This document shows, piece after piece, positions 9,501 through 16,600 of a stretch of 21,859 nucleotides of DNA. The position numbers were made by a program, and so were the translations under genes. The notes beneath the pieces were generated by a model that ran no database searches, was not told the origin of the DNA, and worked only from the letters and a program-made list of their open reading frames with translations. Source of the stretch: Larix sibirica (Eukaryota; Streptophyta; Pinopsida; Pinales; Pinaceae); NCBI GenBank assembly GCA_004151065.3, contig NWUY0300009978.1, forward strand, positions 1 to 21,859, read 5' to 3'. Position 1 is the first letter of the stretch; every line of letters begins with the position of its first letter.

Positions 9501-9986
9501 TGTCCAGAAGATATCAGTCAAACCACGACATGAGTAGCCGACTATTGTTGTTGTGACAAGAAGGGGAGTTATGATAGGAGACAATAGAGAAGTATATATT
9601 GACCTACGTGCCCCTAAAATCATACTAGTTGTACAACAAATAATACCATTTGATGTTTAGAAGGAAAAGTAGAAATTCGTGGATCCACAAAGGGAATTTA
9701 CTACGACCCAAAGTGGACCTTTGACATCTATAGCTCTAGTCTTTGATGAAGTCCCTATATATGATATGCCAGTCTGCTTCAACCTATCAGCTCAAAAGAG
9801 AAGCTCAAGGAAGGTAAGTACATTGAAGAACTTTTTAAAAGCTGTTTAGAATTAGTAAAAGATGAAACTACTTTAGAGGAATTGCAGAATTTAGTTGATG
9901 AATCGGAAAAAGAAATTTCTTAAGAAAAACTTTTAAATAATTTTCAAAATAGGATAAGAACAGGGGGGGAGCTGCGACTTAATGCG
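9501..9986 (+). pseudogene. Copy B: gag-protease linker remnant
   Basis: Collinear with 6331-6780. Readable pieces include DRREVYID-like, VDPQREFTTTQSGP, FDEVPIYDMPVCFN and ELQNLVDESEKEIS. Frameshifts and stops (for example TAG at 9987-9989, also present in copy A) break it. No known fold is visible. It separates nucleocapsid-like knuckles from the protease. Confidence 0.5.
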
Positions 9987-9989
9987 TAG

Positions 9990-10529
9990 ATTGGGGACTT
10001 CGATATAGATTTCATTATTTTGGATCTTGGGTTAGATGTCAATGTCACAACTAAACAAACATGGGAAGCTATGGAAAATCCTAAGTTGGTATGGTCACAT
10101 GTTCAGTTGTGATTAGCTAATCAACAAAAAGTAATACCATTTGGTAGAATGGTGGGCGTCCCTGTTGACATTGATGGTCTACGAAGCTATGTCGACTTCG
10201 AAGTTATAGAATTTGTAGATGACATCAATCCATATCCGGAATTACTTGGTATTAATTGGGAAATTGAGAACCAGGCAATTATAAATCTTTATAAAAGGCT
10301 GATGACCTTTGAAGGAGGGGATATGAGAGTTGTCGCACCATTGGATCCTTTGGAAGGATCGAGGTATGTCGAACATGTTCGAGAGGAACTTACTGCTGTA
10401 TATTTAGACACTATCTATAAGGTCACTTCAAGAATGGATGACTATGTTAATCCAACAACTAATGGCACATTGAGTTGGATAAGTGTTAGCTCTTGCTCTT
10501 CAGACTCAAGGGAAGCATTGGAGAATTGA
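9990..10529 (+). pseudogene. Copy B: retropepsin-like protease domain, one internal stop
   Basis: One frame runs from 9990 to the stop at 10527-10529, with a single internal TGA at 10110-10112. The left copy has CGA (Arg) at that point. The active-site-like motif is IILDLGLDVNV with D-L-G at 10023-10031, where typical retropepsins have D-[ST]-G. Downstream are VIPFGRMVGVPVDIDG, VDFEVIEFVDD, YPELLGINWE (the hydrophobic-hydrophobic-G motif of these proteases), INLYKRLMTFEGGDMRVVAPL and MDDYVNPTTNGTLSW. The length of about 180 residues covers the protease plus the short spacer expected before reverse transcriptase. Homology stops at about 10525, where copy A continues into more pol-proximal sequence, so copy B is truncated there. 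Family: clan AA retroelement aspartic protease. Confidence 0.75.
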
Positions 10530-11592
10530 TAGATAGTTTGGTAGTCTTTTCAAGCCAAAAATATATTGTCATCCCCATGGTGAGAAGGCAGCTTGGGCTA
10601 GTCTCGTAGATGACTACCTTGAGGTTGGTCATAGTAACCAATCAAGGAGTCGGAAGACCTTCTTGCAGAGGAAGACTTGAATATTTTGGGAAAAAGGAGG
10701 GTCCGATAACTAAGAGCTTGGTGAACAATGGTGCATGAAAGTCTATGGAAGAATTAGCCAAGAATAGTGAGGCATTTAGTTCGCATGAGGTGTTCTTGAT
10801 GACAAAACAAGGCCCTAAGCCTTAGTATGTGGAAACCAAAGAGGAAACTACGTAGGTTTTGGGTGCTCTTGGGCAAGAAAATTGGCAAGTAGACCTAGAC
10901 GTTGACAAACTACTCGCTGAAGGGGAAGGTAGAATTGGCTCAAGTGTTCCCTTGTTGTTGTATTTGTGTCATAAGTATGGTTCAGGTGAACATGAATAAC
11001 TTCATGGAGGCATTCAAGTTGTGATGTTTGGAGGTAGTGGCATTGGCTGCCACTCACCTCCTTTTCTTCACTAAGGTAAAGGCACAAGACAACCCTTTCC
11101 CAAGATGAGGCAACCGAACCAATGCATTTACATAAGATGCCAAGTTTGGCAGAATAATGTTCAACACTCACTTCCTTCCAAAGACTAGGCAATTGAAACT
11201 GGAGTTGAGTGTGAGTGGTAGGTTCACACCAACTAACGTCAACAATGGTTTGAACTATTTGCCGGGTTGCAGTGGCAACTTAGTGACAAAAAAGTGAAGT
11301 CTAGGAGGTAGTGCATGACAGAATCAAAATCTAAGCACTTGATTGGGTAACATGAGTAGATGCACTTTCATGAGGAAGACACAAAGTCAAATTAGCTACT
11401 TGACTTGTTCATTCATGAAACCTAGGAGTGGATTGGCATTGGTTGTTGAAACAAAGGTAGATGGTAGTGGTGGTTCTATAGTGGCATTTTGGGTGGGGAG
11501 GAATTTGGCCTAGTGGGGAAAGTAATTTTGAATGACAATTGAAGGAGAATGACAAAAAAATATTCGTGAGTTGTCAAGGATGACAACACATT
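10530..11592 (+). other. Non-coding internal region of a second LTR element
   Basis: No frame is open for long on +, and I recognise no domain. The minus-strand frame 10848-11192 has no motif. Position just upstream of a polypurine tract and an LTR start suggests the spacer that many large plant LTR elements carry between pol and the 3' LTR. The left border at about 10527 is where the gag-protease copy B stops abruptly. The 5' part of this second element is not in the window. Confidence 0.4.
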
Positions 11593-11604
11593 AAGCGGGG
11601 GAGG
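11593..11604 (+). other. Polypurine tract
   Basis: AAGCGGGGGAGG is followed immediately by T and then TGTAATGTTCTTACC. In plant Ty3/gypsy elements a tract of this kind (AAGCGGGGGA) directly precedes the 3' LTR and primes plus-strand synthesis. It gives the orientation of this second element as +. Confidence 0.65.
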
Positions 11605-12373
11605 TTGTAATGTTCTTACCTTAGGGATGGGACCAAACATCTCCCTACACAAATCGCTTTGGTAGATTAGGCATTGGCATGATGGTAGGCAACTGGAGGA
11701 TTGCACACACAAGTCGGCACAGGTACAAGATCACAATAGAGTGGTGTTACAAGTTAAGGCATGGGTAGCCGTGAGAGCACTTTGGTAAGAGCATGCACTT
11801 TGCTCGATTGGCACTAGCAAGCATGGCAATCAAATGTGTTGGAAATGAGACTCAGTAGGCACAACAAAGTAGGAAAAGACTTAGCAAAGGTTCAACTTGG
11901 CTTTATAAAGGAGTAAAGAAAAACTTCTAACCAAGTGAAGTGGGCATTGTGGAGGCCATGATCAAAAGTTGGAGTGTTGGGCGATTGGGATGCCGAGGTA
12001 CATGGAGGCACCCCTGCTCAATTGCCATAGGCACACACAATAGATTGGAGTGGTAACTATACAATTATATGGCCACGCATGGGCATTTAGAATCATGTCA
12101 AAGGGTCCAACTGGCATGACGAAAGAGGTGGCTAAATGGTTAGCAGGTTAGCATGAAGCATGGAAGATATGACCCAATGCATGGACTAGTTTGCAACTTC
12201 TTATATAGAAGTTATAACTATTGGCGCTATCAGTTAGATTAACATGACAATTGTGTCCACTTTGCAATTGAAGGGTCCTTGTCACTTAGGTTGTTGAGAA
12301 GAGGAGTCCACTTAACACTGGATGAAGAGAGGGCACACCCACTTAGGGGAACCAGTTGAAGGACTTTGCTGAG

Positions 12374-12382
12374 TATATAAAG
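12374..12382 (+). promoter_or_regulatory. TATA box in second LTR
   Basis: TATATAAAG is the best TATA match in the proposed LTR and is spaced plausibly from the AATAAA at 12714-12719. A second TATA-like site, TTATATAGAAG near 12200, sits inside a short inverted repeat and is less likely. Confidence 0.4.
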
Positions 12383-12620
12383 ATGACACTACCAAGAGGC
12401 AAAGGTAACATGAGTAAGAGCTTGCATAAAGGTAGAACATCCAACAATGAGCTCAGTATAAAGGTTAAACAACTATGTGATTGAAGGGGTTGCTACGCAA
12501 CCTAAGATTGTTGAAGACCGAGATTTGTAGGAGGTAGACTCATGATGTGTGGCAAGGGTTTGTTGGTAGGAAAGGTGGCAATGGGCACTTGTGCCCAGGA
12601 TTGCTTGTTTTACTTTAAAA

Positions 12621-12692
12621 GGGTCACGACAGTGTGGCAAACTCTCCTTTTTACTAGGGTTACGACAATGTGTCAGGATTTCCCTGTTTGTA
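12621..12692 (+). repeat. Two-copy 36-bp tandem repeat
   Basis: GGGTCACGACAGTGTGGCA at 12621 recurs as GGGTTACGACAATGTGTCA at 12657, with similar C/T-rich sequence after each. It lies inside the proposed LTR just upstream of its polyadenylation signal. Confidence 0.6.
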
Positions 12693-13087
12693 CTGCATTT
12701 GTATATCTTCAATAATAAAACTTAAGGCACTTGGGTTGGGAAACAACATCTATGTTGTGTTTGTTGTGCTTGGCATATTTGCTTTACGTGGTTTAATGAA
12801 TATGGCTAAGTTTGAAAGTGCTTAAGTAAACACAACACTGGCATGTTTAAGTCCATGATTGGGTGTGGACATACTTGATAGGCAAACTAGGTTGAGATGG
12901 CTACAGGTTTAACATCAGTAGTCTAGAGTGGAGGTATGGCTAATCTCTAAACAAAGAGGTGTAGTTTGTTGATGAGTAGTCACGGGTGACCAGGTCCCCA
13001 TGACCAATGTTAGGCAGTGCAACATGATAGCTAGGAAACCTAAAGAAATTTGAGCACTAGGAGGGTGCATGCCCCAGGATTATGACA

Positions 13088-13265
13088 ATTACCCCCTCCA
13101 TGTTGTGGTTATAATTTTCTTTATTTATATGTCAACTAAATTTGACGACTTATTTTTTACTCTTTTAATATACACAAATTACATTCCATTTTAACATTTT
13201 ATATAAGATAAAAAGTTATTCATAACCTTTCAAACTAAATGCTCAATCCCCACCTACTAAAATCC
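13088..13265. other. AT-rich spacer between LTR and SmG upstream region
   Basis: No ORF or motif is seen. The sequence is AT-rich (TTATTTATATG, TTTTAATATAC) and begins directly after the proposed LTR end. The bases ATTAC (13088-13092) would be one half of a target-site duplication, but the partner site lies outside the window. Confidence 0.4.
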
Positions 13266-13269
13266 AAAA

Positions 13270-13540
13270 CATATCAAAGTAAACCCTCTACTCCAACCTC
13301 ATCCTCCCACCCTCAAAATAAAAATAAAAAATAAAAAAACCAAAACATGTCAAAGTAAACCCTCTCATCCAACCTCACCCTCAAAAAAAAAAATTACTCT
13401 TTCAAAACTCAAACGCCCAACCCCCTACCCCACATATCAAAGCAAACCTCTACCCCAACCTCACCCTCCGGCCCCGGCCCCCCAAAAAAGCCAAAGACAT
13501 ATCAAAGAAAACCCTCTCCTCCAACTTCACCCTCCGGAAA
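13270..13540 (+). repeat. Degenerate CATATCAAAG-AAACCCTCT array upstream of SmG
   Basis: Four units begin at 13270, 13346, 13433 and 13498. Each reads close to CATRTCAAAGTAAACCCTCT followed by CCAACCTCACCCTCC, separated by A-rich spacers. The + strand is almost free of G over this region. AAACCCT is the core of the plant telo-box, which is often found in promoters of translation and RNA-processing genes, but here the units look like a decayed tandem repeat and not discrete sites. Confidence 0.75.
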
Positions 13541-13598
13541 AAAATTACTAACTGTTCACACTGACAACAACTATATTAACCTTTGGAAAATTTTGAAA

Positions 13599-13699
13599 CC
13601 AATAGCAGTGTAGGCACCAGCGTTGCGCGCTACGACAGTTTCGTTTCAGACGTCGCCGTTGTTTTTCATTTTTTTTATTGTGCTTTCCCCGCAGGCATC
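13599..13699 (+). promoter_or_regulatory. SmG core promoter/5' leader
   Basis: A CCAAT box lies at 13599-13603 and a weak TATA-like CTATATTAAC at 13571-13580. A CpG-rich patch (GTTGCGCGCTACGAC, then GACGTCGCCG, about 13621-13660) is unlike the flanking DNA. The leader ends in a T-rich run and CCCCGCAGGCATC before ATG. That T-rich run plus GCAG could also be a 3' splice site of an intron in the 5' UTR. The sequence alone does not fix a transcription start. Confidence 0.4.
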
Positions 13700-16600
13700 A
13701 TGAGCAGGTCAGGGCAGCCCCCGGATCTCAAGAAGTAAGTATATAGTTCACCCTAATTCTGTTTAAGATGAACTTATGTATGAGTCCATTCTGTTACTTA
13801 AGTACATAAGTTGGATGTTTTTCATAAATAGGCGTTCTGAATGGGTGCTGTACATTTTATTGGTATAAGAATATGAAATGAGGGTTTAGGGTTTTAGAAT
13901 TCTGTCAGGGTTTAAAGATCAGTTCGGGGTTTTAGGAGCAGTTCAGGGTTTAAATATCAGTTTGGGGTTTCAGGGTTTAGAGTTAAGTCTCAGCTTTATG
14001 CCGGGCTTTGGATTTCTTAAAGTTGAAAGCTTATGGGGGGTTTTGTTTGGTGTTCAGGTACATGGACAAGAAACTTAACAGTGAGTTTTCGTTACTCTTA
14101 ACTCCTGGTTTTATTCATTAGTATGCTTTGTCTATTGTGCTCTTTATTCTTAACCAGTTTCTGAATATATATGTATGTATGTATAATTTTTGGAAAATAG
14201 GAGAAAGTAGAATTTCTACCAAATGTATCATAGTTAGGCAAGAGCAATGGGTAGAATTTCTACGAAATGTATCATAGCTAGGCAAGAGTAATGGGTAGAA
14301 TTTCTACCAAATGTATCATTATTCGGCAAGAGCAATGGTTGCCTCCTACGAGTAATACTGGTAGCGTCGAAGGACATGATAGTATGCAAACTTCCGTTAA
14401 AAGTCTGGAAACATTGATTTTGATATTTTGCTTAGGAAGTTCAATTAGGCACCCACTTTCTCACCATTCCTTTCGATGTAGTTATGGCTCACTTGTTCAC
14501 GTTTCCATTCTTAACATTTCCAATTCGCCTTCCCACAAAGGTGGGTTGAATTGTAATTTGTCTGCGTCTGCTTGTTTTGGAGAAAAGGCAGGCTTTGCTT
14601 GAACGGGCATTGGTTCCTTAAGGCTCAAGTCCAAACTGCTGTGCAATCGTGTTCAACTGAAAATTCTAAAATCCTTGAAAGCAAATAATCTCTCAATTCG
14701 GACTATCGAAATGTTTCCGTGTGATTCAATTCCTGATACTAGCTTGGAGGGCTAGCTGCCTTGAGATAGCATTCTACCTTAAGATATCATAACAAGATCT
14801 GATACCCTCTAGGGCCGAGACTTGAACTGGCAGATCAATTAAAATCTATGATTGATATTTATCAAGAATAGTTTAAACCAAAGTTTTCACACTTGGACTT
14901 GACAAGGACCTGGCTGGCCTGGGACTCAGCAAGACTGGATGACTTGGCAAAGACTCGACAAATGCAAAAAAAACTTAAAATATAGTTTGGGCCAGTCTGG
15001 GTATGTTTGGGGAGTGTTGGTGGGTTTTGGCAGAGTCCTGGTGTGTGTGACTTTAGTGCTGAATATGAGGCGAGTGCTCAGCCAGCCAAGACTTTGAAAT
15101 ACTCAACAAGGCTCGCAAGTCTTGGCCAAGTCAAACTACACTGAGATTAAACTTTAGAGTCTTAAACTTTTAAGTTTTTGGTCATAAGAGCTAAAGTTGA
15201 CATGTTGGCTTTCATAGCTTATGTTGACTTTTCAAATTCCTAATCTCTAGGAAGGGCTTCCTAACTAAGTCCTCTGTAGAGTCTAGACTAAGGAGACTCT
15301 ACATCTCTCTCTTGTTAGGGCTTCGTAACTAAGTCCTCTGTAGAGTCTAGACTGAGGAGACTCTACATTTCTCTCTTGTTAAGGCTGCTACATTTCTCTC
15401 TTTTTAGGGCTTGTGAGTGTATGGTGTATCTCCGGGGCTAGCAAACGTTTAGTATGGTTGTCAATTTGTCATAAGCAAGCATTGGGGTGAAGACTTAGAC
15501 GTCCTAGGTAACAATGTCCCCACCAAGTGCAATGAATGTTTGTTTGAAGAAAGGCAAAAAGGACTAACCCAAATGGGGATATTTTTCAATTTCTACTTTG
15601 CAGCGCATTCAGAAAACCTGGTCATTGTAATCCTGCTCACCGGGAGCTCCCTGTTTGATGTCAGTTTGCAGCAGGGGTTCTGTTTCTTCAGTCTTCATGT
15701 CCCTTCCTTCCTCACTGTGAAGGAAGGGACATGTTGAAGAGAGTTGCTTCCTTTCTCACTGTGGGCCAAACAGAGCCTATGGATATCTTAAGAGGAGTGA
15801 CTGCAGAGTGTGAGGAAATGCCTTCAATTCTTGAGCCTTTAGCTGAACGCCTGAACCAAGTGCCAATTCATACAGTATGTCGCAATGAACCTCCAGATGC
15901 TCTATTTGCTGACTTTGCCTTACCAAAGTTTCCAGAATCTCCAATTCTATGTGGTCACTTGCTCTTGGATGGGGGAAGTGCTTCTTGCAACTCTTTCACA
16001 TTCCTTTTACACCAGCATTGGGCCCTGCACACTTCACATAAACAATGGCAGTGACACCCGTTCGTTGCCATTTTCCACCCCATGGAATTTCCGTCACATA
16101 AAACAGAACAGGGCAACAGCTGAAAATTCCCTTCCAAACAAAGACGGGTATAACCAAAAGCACCCAAATGCACTGGCGAATTGCTCTGAGTCTCTGTGAG
16201 TGTAATGACCAACCGGAACAGAGGCTCCCACATCCAAAGTTCACAAATGAAAAGCTATACCTCAATTAGCAGTGAAAACTTGCCAATGAGAAGCCAAAGA
16301 GAAAGTCCATACGCTCTGGCAGGTGAGATCACAAACACAATAGGAGAAGAAAATGCCCACATTCCTCCATCCATTACATCACTGTCGACACTAAATTCAC
16401 CCAACGCACGATTGAATGCTTATGTACCAGAGCCTGGGGGGGATTTATTTCCCATTCCATCGTTGTAATGCATTGCTGCTTCTTGCCAACACTTGGAGGT
16501 GCGCTATCCACCCTTGGTTTATATAGTTATATGGTTAATCAAAATCAACCCATTACACAATTTTTTCGAACATCCATCGATACATCTTCATTGGCCTTCC

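Larger units (their letters stand above)
11606..13087 (+). mobile_element. Probable 3' LTR of the second element
   Basis: The LTR starts TGTAAT just after the polypurine tract. It contains a TATA box (TATATAAAG, 12374-12382) and AATAAA (12714-12719) about 335 bases later. The proposed end is ...GGATTATGACA at 13087, giving short imperfect inverted termini (TGTAAT/ATGACA) and a length of about 1.48 kb. The start is better supported than the end. Without the 5' LTR the length cannot be checked. It ends about 610 bases upstream of the SmG start codon, so it could bring promoter or silencing signals near that gene. Confidence 0.55.

Noticed and set aside
10848-11192. Minus-strand 114-codon open frame
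   Set aside because: No motif or family resemblance. It lies in the spacer before the polypurine tract.
13082-13105. Minus-strand LTR start (TGTCATAATCC after a GGAGGGGG tract)
   Set aside because: The TATA box and AATAAA inside the segment read on the + strand, and a better polypurine tract lies at 11593. The end is more simply the 3' end of the + strand LTR.
14291-14602. Plus-strand 103-codon frame in intron 2
   Set aside because: Begins inside the 44-bp tandem repeats, has no motif, and is not needed for the SmG coding sequence.
14760-14840. Possible SINE or tRNA-like fragment (B-box-like CAGTTCAAGTCTCG on the minus strand)
   Set aside because: The A-box-like partner lies on the wrong side for a Pol III promoter on that strand and no cloverleaf can be drawn. 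A partial resemblance to TGGTATCAGAG (initiator-Met primer site) nearby is only 10 of 12 and has no LTR.
16196-16468. Plus-strand 90-codon frame and the minus frames 15955-16265
   Set aside because: They overlap each other in several frames with no recognised domain. No way to prefer one.
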